From Euperipatoides rowelli (lineage: Eukaryota; Onychophora; Udeonychophora; Euonychophora; Peripatopsidae): a stretch of 11,448 nt of DNA. Numbering within the stretch: position 1 is the stretch's first letter; every line of letters begins with the position of its first letter. The stretch is from the NCBI GenBank assembly GCA_003024985.2, contig PXIH01S0002612.1; one strand, given 5' to 3'. The position numbers and the translations under genes are program-made. The notes below the pieces were generated by a model, which made no database searches, had not been told where the DNA came from, and worked only from the letters and a program-made list of their open reading frames with translations. This document shows, in pieces, positions 1-6,052 of the stretch.

Positions 1-393
1 AGTGATCATCTACCCGACATAGTATCAAAACGATCTATACTGTCAAGAGCCGCTCAGCTGTTCGATCCATTGGGTTGGATAGCTCCGGTGGTAATCCGGC
101 CAAAACTGATTCTGCAAAGATTGTGGATTGTAGGAATATCGTGGAATGATGAAGTCCCTCCCGAAGAATTTTAGGAATGGATGACATTCCTGGGTGAATT
201 ACCTCAACTGTCAACCATCAAAATACCCAGGCACCTGGGTATCAAAGCTTGGACAGACCAGACAGAACTGCATGGTTTCTGTGATACCTCGGAACTAGCG
301 TATGCAGCAGTGGTGTATGTGAGAGTGATAAGTCTCTCTAGAGTAACAGTCAGAATGTTATGTGCGAAGACCAGTAAAACATATCGTTGCTAA
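1..393 (+). pseudogene. BEL/Pao pol: end of reverse transcriptase (peptidase_A17 region) and start of RNase H
   Basis: Frame +1 is open from the window edge except for a TAG at 172-174. It shows the BEL/Pao signature K-R-S-I-L-S followed by L-F-D-P-L-G-W-I-A-P (about 25-95), the region covered by the Pfam family usually called Peptidase_A17. After the stop the same frame gives H-G-F-C-D-T-S-E followed by A-Y-A-A-V-V-Y (271-318). In this family that is the first RNase H strand, with the catalytic Asp at 283-285. In a live element this part of the polyprotein copies element RNA into DNA and degrades the RNA strand. The methionine at 181 is internal and is not a real start. Similarity fades after about 375, where frame is lost. 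Confidence 0.9.
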
Positions 394-740
394 AACTAGA
401 GCTGTCAGGTGTTCACCTGCTGGCTTGTTTGCTGCAGCATGTGATTAGGGATGGCAGGTTTTAGATTGCGCTGATTAAGGCTTGGGCAGATTCCACAGTA
501 GTCCTGGCTTGGTTAGCTGCTCACCCATGCAAATGGAAAACATTTGTGGCCAACAGGTTGGCACAGATTTAGGGAATACTACCACAGGAGTGTTGGGGCA
601 TGTGGCATTGGCAGACAATCCAGCAGATTGTGCCACCAGGGGGTTGTCAGTGCCAGAGCTAGGTGGGTTCTCATTGTGGTGGGAAGTCCTCATGTTGGTT
701 ACACCTGGAGTCATATAGAAAGGGATGGCAGTCTCCAGAC
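394..740 (+). pseudogene. BEL/Pao pol: RNase H remainder, frameshifted
   Basis: Two frames carry pieces of one domain. One frame has [11 protein letters not shown] (483-515), matching the BEL/Pao RNase H motif in which the Asp at 489-491 is catalytic. This frame stops at a TAG near 570. A second frame then has A-D-N-P-A-D-C-A-T-R-G (611-643) and a downstream L-W-W, the family's N-P-A-D signature at the end of RNase H. At least one frameshift lies between the two, around 565-600. The stretch 394-480 is poorly conserved. Minus-strand open frames over this region are shadows. Non-functional. Confidence 0.85.
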
Positions 741-1320
741 CAACCTAGAGAAACCCAATTAGAACTGCAACCAGCAGTGGTGACGCTTGCAGCAACCCTA
801 CAACCTAGTCCGTTGTTGATGGAGAAATACTCCTCCTATAATAACCCTCATTAGAGTCTCTGTCTATTGTTTCAGTTTCATACACAATTGTACCCCAGGC
901 AGTGGAGCCAAGCGGCAAGGCAGCTCTGTGTGGAAGAGTACCAGCAAGCAAAGACATATTGGGTTAGGTTGGTGCAGGGACAGGAGTTTGCACAAGACAA
1001 GCATGCACTTGAAACAAACAAGGCGTTGACAGCAAATAGCCATCTGCTCTCCCTAAATCCGTTTTTGGATAAGGAAGGTATATTGAGAGTGGGGGGGGGG
1101 GGAAGGCTGTCAACTTCTGAGTTGCCATATCAGAGCAAACACCCCATATTGTTGCCTCAAAGGAGCCATTTTACTTACCTGTTGATAGACTTTGAGCATT
1201 TTCAGAATCTTCATGCTGGGCCACAGCTGTTGTTGGCAATTCTACATCAGAGATTTTGGATCCCAAGTGGGCGTATGGTGGTCAGATAACAGGTTCTAAA
1301 ATGCGTGTCATGCTATCGTC
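741..1320 (+). pseudogene. BEL/Pao integrase N-terminal HHCC zinc-binding domain
   Basis: The main open stretch is 867-1289. It carries L-N-P-F-L-D then G-I-L-R-V-G (1056-1095), K-H-P-I-L-L-P (1137-1157), a pair of histidines in E-H-F-Q-N-L-H (1197 and 1212) and R-F-W-I-P. The two cysteines of the zinc site lie just past a TAA at 1287-1289, in the same frame, as C-V-S-C (1302-1313). The domain binds zinc and helps the integrase assemble on element DNA. A run of 12 G at 1091-1102 expands the usual V-G-G-R-L to V-G-G-G-G-R-L without breaking the frame. The part from 741 to 866 is weakly similar spacer between RNase H and integrase and is out of frame. Confidence 0.92.
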
Positions 1321-1860
1321 AACGTGCAAAGGCCGCACATTAATTAATGGGTGAACTGCCGGCCTATAAAGTATAACCATCGCGTCCATTCGATAACACC
1401 NGAATTGACTATGGAGGCCCTATAAACATAAAGCCATCAAGATTACGTGGAGTGGATGCTCAAAGGACTTATAAGGCATATATATCTATGTTTGTATGCA
1501 TGTCAACCAGAGCAATACATCTAGAGCTGGTTACGGGACTGACAACGGAGGCATTGTTGGCCGCCTTGTACCAGTTTATTACCAGAAGAGGCATTCCAAA
1601 TAACACACATAGTGACTGTGGCACCAACTTCAAAGGTGCAGACGCTCAACTACGAGTTTGGTAAGCTACAGTCAAATCCGATGAAATATTCTCATGCGAT
1701 GACCTCCAAGGGAATCAATTGGCATTTCATTCCACCCAGATCTCCACCTTTTGGTGGTTTATGGGAAGCTGGGATACGTTCTACCAAGGCCCACTTGGTC
1801 CACGTCATGGGAAATAACATCTACACTTTTGAGGAGCTGTACACTGCTGACCAGATTAAA
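1321..1860 (+). pseudogene. BEL/Pao integrase catalytic core (DDE), frameshifted
   Basis: The core continues the frame of the zinc domain. After stops at 1341-1343 and 1374-1376, M-G-E-L-P and then I-D-Y-G-G-P give the first catalytic Asp at 1407-1409. T-R-A-I-H-L-E-L (1506-1529) follows, and H-S-D-C-G-T-N-F gives the second Asp at 1614-1616. A one-base shift soon after moves the reading to the next frame, where P-P-F-G-G-L-W-E-A-G holds the Glu at 1765-1767. All three DDE positions can therefore still be seen, but not in one frame. Position 1401 is N; it lies two codons before the first Asp. A working copy would insert element DNA into the chromosome. Confidence 0.92.
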
Positions 1861-2285
1861 AGCCTGTCTCAACTCTAGGCCATTATGCCCACTCAGAAGA
1901 TCCAGACTGCATAGAAGCCCTAACACCCGGTCACTTCCTGATTGGCCAGACATTGAACAGGATACCTCAGCCCATGGTGAATTGCCTGTCGCACTGGCTT
2001 CAGGTACAACAAATGCATGATAGTTTTTGGCGACATCGGTCACTGGAGTATTTGACTAGGCTTCAACAACGACCCAAGTAAGCTAGGCGGGAACCCAACC
2101 TAAAGGTTGTCCAGCTTGTCCTCTTGAAGGACAAAAATCTTCCCCCATTGAGTTGGAGTTTGGCGAGGATAACCAAAGTGATTCCAGGAGAGGATGGTCT
2201 AGTGAGAGTCATTGGGTTGCGTACCGCTAGGGGAACTTTACGCCGGGCAATCACTAATGTGTGCCCTTTGCCTTTTGAACAATAA
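1840..2285 (+). pseudogene. BEL/Pao pol C-terminal tail (DUF5641-like)
   Basis: After A-C-L-N-S-R-P-L-C-P (about 1854-1883) the reading slips one frame. It then runs from 1893 to a TAA at 2283-2285 with only one internal stop (2079-2081). It shows L-T-P-G-H-F-L-I-G, then W-R-H-R-S-L-E-Y-L, L-Q-Q-R-P-K, and late L-V-L-L-K-D-K-N-L-P-P and V-I-G-L-R-T-A-R-G. This is the domain of unknown function that follows the integrase core in BEL/Pao elements. The 2283 stop is probably the true end of pol, because a short untranslated stretch, G-rich tract and LTR follow in the expected order. Confidence 0.88.
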
Positions 2286-2362
2286 AGTGAGTGCTGTCCA
2301 TCGGGTAACAGGAGGAGCATCCAGTTGAAACTTTTGATCTAACTGATCAAGGGGGGGCGAAC
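2286..2362 (+). other. BEL 3' untranslated leader with polypurine tract
   Basis: Between the pol stop and the LTR there are 77 bases without coding content. The last part, TCAAGGGGGGGCGAAC (2347-2362), is purine-rich and ends immediately before the LTR's TG. This is where the plus-strand primer of reverse transcription is expected. The single C within the tract is a small departure from a pure purine run. Confidence 0.75.
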
Positions 2363-2589
2363 TGTTTGGGATTTATATTTCATATTATATTTATTAATTT
2401 TATATTTATTATATGTATGAATCTCGCAGAATTTATTAACTGCGGGATAACTATTGGGAGTAGGTGGCGGGCTTGTAGTTCCTTTTTTTTTTGGTATTCT
2501 GTATTTTTTTAACAGCAATGGCTGCCAATAAATTAAGTGCAGTTTAAATCATAGTGTGCTTGTCGTTATTGGTGAAATGTGACCAAACA
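2363..2589 (+). repeat. 3' LTR of the BEL element (227 bp)
   Basis: The LTR starts TGTTTGG (2363-2369) and ends CCAAACA (2583-2589), a perfect 7-bp inverted pair carrying the standard TG...CA ends. It follows the polypurine tract at once. It contains an AATAAA at 2527-2532. The 5' LTR is outside the window, so the boundary rests on the inverted ends and on the Gypsy reading frame resuming right after 2589. An alternative right end at 2608 (TTACA) is less good, because bases 2590-2608 still read as Gypsy. Confidence 0.82.
2527..2532 (+). terminator. Poly(A) signal AATAAA in the BEL LTR
   Basis: An exact AATAAA hexamer lies about 165 bases into the LTR and is followed by a GT-rich stretch (about 2551-2575), the usual arrangement for 3' end formation of an LTR retrotransposon transcript. 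Another AATAAA at 2281-2286 overlaps the pol stop and is probably coincidental. Confidence 0.6.
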
Positions 2590-2763
2590 CATAAAATTTC
2601 AACTTACAGTGGGCCTTCTCAATTATTATGGTTAATATATTCCAAACCTATCCAATAAGTTGGCACGTTTATACAAATTGTACACAAGGATGCAAAATGG
2701 CAATGGAATAAAGAATGTGCTGAAATTTTTGAGGAAAGTAAAAATTGGGTATGCTCAAATAGT
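2590..2763 (+). pseudogene. Gypsy A reverse transcriptase, C-terminal (thumb/connection) remnant
   Basis: From the LTR edge the reading gives Q-L then G-L-L-N-Y-Y-G (2612-2632), a TAA at 2633-2635, and then Y-I-P-N-L-S (2636-2653). This matches the Gypsy motif normally read as G-L-L-N-Y-Y-x-x-F-I-P-N-L-S, just after the reverse transcriptase core. A frameshift near 2690-2695 leads to K-W-x-W-N-K-E-C (2695-2718), the usual next motif, which then runs into RNase H. About two residues seem to be missing between Q-L and G-L-L. The catalytic Y-x-D-D part is not in the window. Confidence 0.88.
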
Positions 2764-3185
2764 GTGTTGACTTTATATGACCCTACAAAACCCTTGAGAT
2801 TAATTTGTGATGCAGGACCTGAAGGAGTTGGGGCTGTGCTGACTCACATCATTGAAGGAGAACAAAAACCTATCAAATTTGCTAGTAAGACATTGTCAGC
2901 AGCTGAAAGCAACTATATTCAGTTGGAACGGGAAAGTTTGGCCATTGTTTTCGGCCTTAAAAAATTCCATCAATATATATATATATATGCACATTTTTTT
3001 AGTTGGTTTCGGACCATGCACCACTGGTTACCATATTTGGTGAACATAAACCAATTCCAACGATGGCCGCTGCCAGGTTGTAGAGATGGGTGATTCTGAT
3101 GTCAGCTTATGACTATAAAATCATTTACAAAAAAGGGTCAGAAATTGCAAATGCAGATGGACTGTCTCATCTTCCATTGGAGAGT
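2764..3185 (+). pseudogene. Gypsy A RNase H, frameshifted at a TA repeat
   Basis: The frame 2764-2970 shows L-I-C-D-A-G-P-E-G-V-G-A-V (catalytic Asp at 2809-2811), P-I-K-F-A-S-K-T-L and L-E-R-E-S-L-A-I-V-F-G-L-K-K-F-H-Q-Y. The (AT)8 run at 2973-2988 and the T run after it then destroy the frame. The reading resumes in another frame with V-S-D-H-A-P-L (third catalytic Asp at 3012-3014), has a TAG at 3081-3083, and ends with I-A-N-A-D-G-L-S-H-L-P (3147-3179), the typical end of Gypsy RNase H. The enzyme would remove the RNA strand during reverse transcription. The apparent start at 3090 is internal. Confidence 0.93.
2973..2988 (+). repeat. (AT)8 microsatellite inside RNase H
   Basis: Sixteen bases of pure AT dinucleotides read as I-Y-I-Y and replace the Tyr-Gly-x-x-Phe step normally found after F-H-Q-Y. 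The frame change in the domain lies here or in the T run at 2994-3000. Confidence 0.9.
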
Positions 3186-3636
3186 AATGAACAGTTGGAG
3201 AGGGAAAGTTATTATTTTTCACCTGTGCAATATTTTTGTAATTTTGTAGAAAATTGTGACCCAGTCATAAAAGTTAAAGAAATAGCAGATGCGACACAAA
3301 GAGATGAAGCACTTAAACAAATTTATCAATTTGTAATGAATGGGTGGCCTGGTCAACCTCCAATGCCAGTTTGGCCAAATATTGGTGACATAGAGAAAAT
3401 TATTGCAACTGAGCAAAATTGTTTGACCATTGGTCAAAGGGTCATTATTCCAAGCATCTATCAGGATGAAGTACTAGAGTTGTTACATGCATGTCATCAG
3501 GGGATAGTAAAAATGAAGAAATTGGCTAGATTGTTGGTCTGGTGGCTGGGTATTGATGAATGCATTGAGAACATGGTAAGGACATGTGACCCATGTCAGG
3601 TAAATGCCCACATCTCTGTTAAGTTACCAGTCACAC
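3186..3636 (+). pseudogene. Gypsy A integrase N-terminal HHCC zinc domain and linker
   Basis: An open stretch continuing the RNase H frame to a TGA at 3660-3662 shows G-Q-R-V-I-I-P, L-L-H-A-C-H-Q-G-I-V-K-M-K (histidines at codons 3486 and 3495), W-W-L-G-I-D (3540-3557) and C-D-P-C-Q (3585-3599). This is the H-x2-H...C-x2-C zinc site of Gypsy integrases, with all four ligands present. It is one of the best preserved parts of the element. Immediately after the second Cys the expected sequence leading to the first catalytic Asp is absent; see the next entry. Confidence 0.93.
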
Positions 3637-3936
3637 ATGTACAACTTCTTTGTGGTAATTGACTCATACTAAGTGGATGGAAGTGGAAATCATGTCATCA
3701 ACTACTTCAGAAAAGACCATAAAAAATCAAGAACCTTATTTGCTGCATATGGGCTGCCTGAACTCCTTGTGTCTGATAATGAAACACAATTTGATTCCAG
3801 GGAGTTTCAAGAATTTGTGACAAAGAATGGCATTAGATACCTCTTTACACCTGCATATCATGCTAAAAGTGATGGACAGGCTGAGAGAGCTGTTCAAAAT
3901 GTCAAGAGTGCTTTGGGAACAATGTTTTGGATGTGA
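3637..3936 (+). pseudogene. Gypsy A integrase core, first catalytic Asp missing
   Basis: The core appears in pieces. F-F-V-V-I-D (3646-3663) in one frame, the strand after the first catalytic residue, is followed by K-W-M-E-V-E (3671-3688) in a second frame. A third frame holds L-L-V-S-D-N-E-T-Q-F (Asp at 3775-3777) and G-Q-A-E-R-A-V (Glu at 3883-3885). The spacing between this Asp and Glu is exactly 35 residues, the classic DD35E geometry. Only about a dozen codons separate C-x2-C from F-F-V-V-I-D, where related elements have roughly 35. The stretch with the first Asp (H-x-D-x-A-G-P type) therefore seems deleted. Two adjacent stops (3934-3939) end this frame. Confidence 0.92.
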
Positions 3937-4538
3937 TAAATGGGAAAGAGAAATGGTCATTACAACATTAGAAAGATAGTGACCTGTTTTGTAATCGTAA
4001 TACACCATATGACTCCGGCTGAGCTGTTCTTGGGAAGAAGGCCGAGGACCTTCCTCTCTATGTTAAAACCCTGTTTGGCGGACTTGATAGACCAGAAAAA
4101 GCAAAAACAAGAAGAAAGACGGAATGCAAAATGCTTACCAGTGTTAACATATGCTGTGGGAGATGATGTTTAGGTTAAAAGTATAAGAGGGGAGAAGGAA
4201 AAATGGTTGCCGGGAAAGATTATCAGGCAAAAGGGATTGTTAACCTTCATTGTGGAAGTATAGAACCACGAGCAATTTGTGCAATAGGATCATTTACATC
4301 ATTGATATAGGGCCAAGCAGATTGCTCCACAGTACCCAGGAACACTACCGAGAGAGTTGGTGCTTCCTGAAGGGGGTCTGATTCCAGCGCCAAGGGAAAT
4401 GGTTTCACCAGAGGCAGTGTCAAACACACCATCTTCTGGGAGGCCCCTCCTGAGAATGAGTGTTTCGACCACCTCCAAGAGAGAGAACCCAGAAGATCCA
4501 TGCGGACCAGGAAGCCTGTTGATAGACTTAATTTATAG
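3937..4538 (+). pseudogene. Gypsy A pol C-terminal region after the integrase core
   Basis: Frame pieces match the tail of Gypsy integrases. H-M-T-P-A-E-L-F-L-G-R-R-P-R-T (4003-4047) is the usual end-of-core motif. It is followed by a Lys/Glu/Gln-rich helix and A-V-G-D-D-V (4153-4170), then a TAG, then W-L-P-G-K-I (4204-4221) and E-Q-F-V with D-H-L-H. A Pro/Ser-rich low-complexity stretch (4324-4460) follows. A last frame ends R-R-S-M-R-T-R-K-P-V-D-R-L followed by a stop at 4536-4538, the conserved closing motif of many Gypsy pol genes. This tail is thought to help choose target sites. Several stops and at least two frameshifts are present. No chromodomain was recognised. Confidence 0.85.
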
Positions 4539-4565
4539 TATATGTCCATGCTAAGCTGGGGGAAG
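4539..4565 (+). other. Polypurine tract of Gypsy A
   Basis: After the pol stop, the tract AGCTGGGGGAAG ends at 4565, directly before the LTR's TG at 4566. It is purine-rich except for CT near its left end. This is the expected plus-strand primer site. Confidence 0.8.
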
Positions 4566-4706
4566 TGTTATGTATGCAATGCGCATGTGTATTGGCTAGT
4601 ATAGATTGGTGGATTAAGCTATAAATAAAGCATGTTATATTGTACCACGTTGTATTGTTTATCTTATGTTATGAATAACTCTAAGTATCCAGTAAAGGAC
4701 ATAACA
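4566..4706 (+). repeat. 3' LTR of Gypsy A (141 bp)
   Basis: The LTR begins TGTTATGT and ends ACATAACA (4699-4706), a perfect 8-bp inverted repeat with TG...CA ends. It follows the polypurine tract directly. It holds CTATAAATAAAG (4618-4630), which could serve as a TATA-like box and includes an AATAAA hexamer at 4624-4629. At 141 bp it is short for an LTR. Bases after 4706 (GGAAA...) should form one copy of the target-site duplication; the other copy lies outside the window. Confidence 0.92.
4624..4629 (+). terminator. Poly(A) signal AATAAA in the Gypsy A LTR
   Basis: An exact hexamer about 60 bases into the LTR, overlapping a TATA-like string. In compact LTRs one AT-rich patch may serve both roles; which role applies cannot be told from sequence. 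Confidence 0.5.
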
Positions 4707-4862
4707 GGAAATGGTTATATATTAACAATAGGTTTATTACCTTTACCGTACTATAATCTTTGAGAAGAGGGTTGAAGCTCTTATGATGATATTATTAGGT
4801 ATCTCATCATTTCCATATGAATTGGTAACTTTTAAATTATGAATGATATTAATTATTTCATA
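4707..4862 (-). pseudogene. LINE reverse transcriptase, N-terminal motifs, cut by Gypsy A
   Basis: Minus-strand reading from 4862 gives E-I-I-N-I-I-H-N-L-K, then N-S-Y-G-N-D-E-I-P-N-N-I-I. This is the LINE reverse transcriptase opening motif (Leu-Lys...Gly-x-Asp-x-Ile-Pro). A shift near 4750 is followed by V-I-N-L and N-H-F, which resembles the next conserved step (I-N-x-S...G-x-F-P). The match runs to within a codon of the Gypsy A LTR edge at 4706. The catalytic motifs are not present here. Confidence 0.8.
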
Positions 4863-4968
4863 CTTTGTTGTTTGTATTTCTACTATGTAAAACCTGTATA
4901 GCCCTGGCTTAAACTTGAATTAGTGAATAAATACTTTTTAGTGAACCATATGTCTTCATTAGAAATAG

Positions 4969-5457
4969 TTATTTTATTAAATTTGTAATTGTGAATATTG
5001 AATCGGTATAATATGCTACAAAAGCCTGACTTCTCAATTCATCATTTATTGCTATAGGTCCATCAATCTGGAATTTTTCTAGAATCTCCCTTTTTGTTTC
5101 TTTTGAAAAGTTTAAAGATGTTATTCTTGGTATTTTTATTTTTATAAATTAGGTTCATGTTTGTATCTAGACATTCTTATCAATCTATTAGCTTCGTTGC
5201 TAATCTTTTTATAAGTTTTATAGTTTAGTATAGTTTTATTTTTAGAGTAAAATTTGAATGCTCTTCTTATTCCTGCACAATCCCAAAATTATTTTATTAC
5301 ACCAAATAGGTTATTTTTATTGTAATCCAATTTTACTTTTGTTTACCTTTGTGTTATTTAATATACTTGAATGGATTACAACATTTAGAAAATCAAGATC
5401 ACTTTCCAATCGATGGATCTCGTTAAACGAATCCGATAAATTATATGATTCCAACTC
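4969..5457 (-). pseudogene. LINE ORF2 linker between endonuclease and reverse transcriptase
   Basis: On the minus strand there are three pieces. First is E-S-Y-N-L-S-D-S-F-N-E-I-H-R-L-E-S-D-L (about 5451-5395). Second is C-A-G-I-R-R-A-F-K-F-Y-S (5278-5243), continuing to Y-K-K-I-S-N-E-A-N-R-L-I-R-M (about 5215-5174). Third is I-D-G-P-I-A-I-N-D-E-L-R-S-Q-A (about 5068-5024), then Y-T-D-S-I-F-T, with a TAA at 4971-4969. These match the usual LINE pattern of a C-x-x-A-I-R-R-stretch, a basic helix with I-R and K, and a D-G-x-I...A...Y-F-x-S-I-F-T segment. Stops lie between the pieces, so it is a pseudogene. Recognition is from pattern memory; a profile search would be decisive. Confidence 0.75.
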
Positions 5458-5458
5458 C

Positions 5459-5479
5459 TTATTTATTTATTTATTTTTT
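5459..5479. repeat. (TTTA)n simple repeat
   Basis: Four or so TTTA units end in a T run. The repeat sits at the point where LINE similarity is lost and may mark an old rearrangement or simple slippage. Confidence 0.8.
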
Positions 5480-5940
5480 CACAAAAACAACAATCCTGAA
5501 AGGATCAATTGAAGTTTTTGAGGAAAATTAAAAAGTTGAAATATGGTATATATAATAATTAACATAATAGTATTAAAATAAAGTTATAATAAAGTGAATA
5601 TTATATCAACAAACAATGCCACAAGATATAGTAATAAAAAGTGATAATCAAAAGTAGTTACATAAAATCAAATAGTAAACATTACAATTTATTATAGTAT
5701 GAAAATACATTCAAAATGCTCAAATAGTTAGTGAAATAAGCCTTATAAGTAGGGGAAAAAAGATTTTCAAGAGAGTTAGGAAAACCACCCCTAAAAATCA
5801 TAAAAAAGATCAGTACAGATGGAAAGTAATTATTACACATAGTTTTAAAGAGATTGAAAGAAATATTAAACTCCTTTATGTTGTATTTGTTACATAATTT
5901 AATTAATGGTATTAATAATAAGTAGATATTAAACAGCGTT
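5480..5940. other. AT-rich stretch with no supported gene
   Basis: Mostly AT-rich, with many short A and T runs. A minus-strand open frame (6056-5682, 124 codons) is rich in Phe, Asn, Ile and Leu, as expected of chance translation of AT-rich DNA. It lacks any family motif I recognise and overlaps the palindrome at 5998-6021. I see no promoter, RNA gene or element end that can be defended. Confidence 0.6.
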
Positions 5941-5962
5941 TCTGGTTCCATCCGGGTCTTTT

Positions 5963-5974
5963 CAAGATGGCTGC
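5963..5974 (+). promoter_or_regulatory. YY1-like motif
   Basis: CAAGATGGCTGC resembles the YY1 site AAGATGGCGGC with one change. A second, exact match is at 7169-7180. Both copies follow a T-rich TTTT(A)C context and are followed by AAAATT or AAATT, so they may be two copies of one repeat rather than independent sites. Confidence 0.35.
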
Positions 5975-5997
5975 AAAATTTTCGATATCGCAAATGA

Positions 5998-6021
5998 CAT
6001 ATGCCCATATATGGGCATATG
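5998..6021. repeat. 24-bp perfect palindrome with CArG-type centre
   Basis: The 24 bases equal their own reverse complement. The arms begin CATATGCCC and the centre is CCATATATGG, which fits the CArG-box rule CC(A/T)6GG bound by SRF/MADS factors. A second palindrome, CATCATATGATG, follows at 6023-6034. Confidence 0.95.
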
Positions 6022-6052
6022 ACATCATATGATGCATTTTGGGTATTATGCT

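Larger units (their letters stand above)
1..2589 (+). mobile_element. BEL/Pao LTR retrotransposon, 3' part, decayed
   Basis: Pol domains appear in the BEL/Pao order: end of reverse transcriptase/peptidase_A17-like region (1-330), RNase H (280-700), integrase HHCC zinc domain (867-1313), integrase core (1404-1770), DUF5641-like tail (1850-2285), then a G-rich tract and a 3' LTR. The 5' LTR, gag, protease and most of the reverse transcriptase lie to the left of the window. All three plus frames are used in turn and several stops interrupt them (for example 172-174, 1287-1289, 1341-1343, 1374-1376 and 2079-2081), so the copy is dead. It is more GC-rich than the DNA to its right. The family call rests on motif order and wording of the motifs, not on a search. 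Confidence 0.93.
2590..4706 (+). mobile_element. Ty3/Gypsy LTR retrotransposon A, 3' part, decayed
   Basis: Domain order is end of reverse transcriptase, RNase H, integrase zinc domain, integrase core, C-terminal tail, polypurine tract, 3' LTR. This is the Ty3/Gypsy (Metaviridae-like) order, with integrase after RNase H. The element starts in mid reverse transcriptase exactly at the end of the BEL LTR, so its 5' part most likely lies beyond the BEL element, left of the window. Its right LTR abuts a minus-strand LINE. At least five frameshifts, several stops and an internal deletion show it is dead. Confidence 0.93.
4707..5457 (-). mobile_element. Non-LTR (LINE) retrotransposon fragment: endonuclease-RT linker and start of RT
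   Basis: Read on the minus strand from 5457 down to 4707, several broken frames together match the LINE ORF2 region between the AP endonuclease and the reverse transcriptase, ending in the first reverse transcriptase motifs. The fragment stops exactly at the Gypsy A LTR, so the rest of the reverse transcriptase is probably to the left of the nested elements. At the other end it fades at a TTTA repeat near 5459, with no endonuclease recognised beyond. Clade is uncertain (Jockey/R1/CR1-like layout). Plus-strand open frames here are shadows. Confidence 0.8.

Noticed and set aside
475-762. Several overlapping open frames on both strands
   Set aside because: They are shadows of, or frameshifted pieces of, the BEL RNase H. 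Only the pieces with family motifs were kept.
1759-2320. Minus-strand open frames over the BEL tail
   Set aside because: They are antisense to clear DUF5641-like coding sequence and show no motif of their own.
4247-4554. Possible envelope-like or third ORF at the end of Gypsy A
   Set aside because: The plus-strand frame is a Pro/Ser-rich pol tail whose last part matches the usual Gypsy closing motif. There is no signal peptide, membrane segment or Cys pattern to support an envelope gene.
5258-5512. Plus-strand open frame of 84 codons, Phe/Leu rich, resembling a membrane protein
   Set aside because: It is antisense to LINE linker sequence, and its hydrophobic look comes from AT-rich complement codons.
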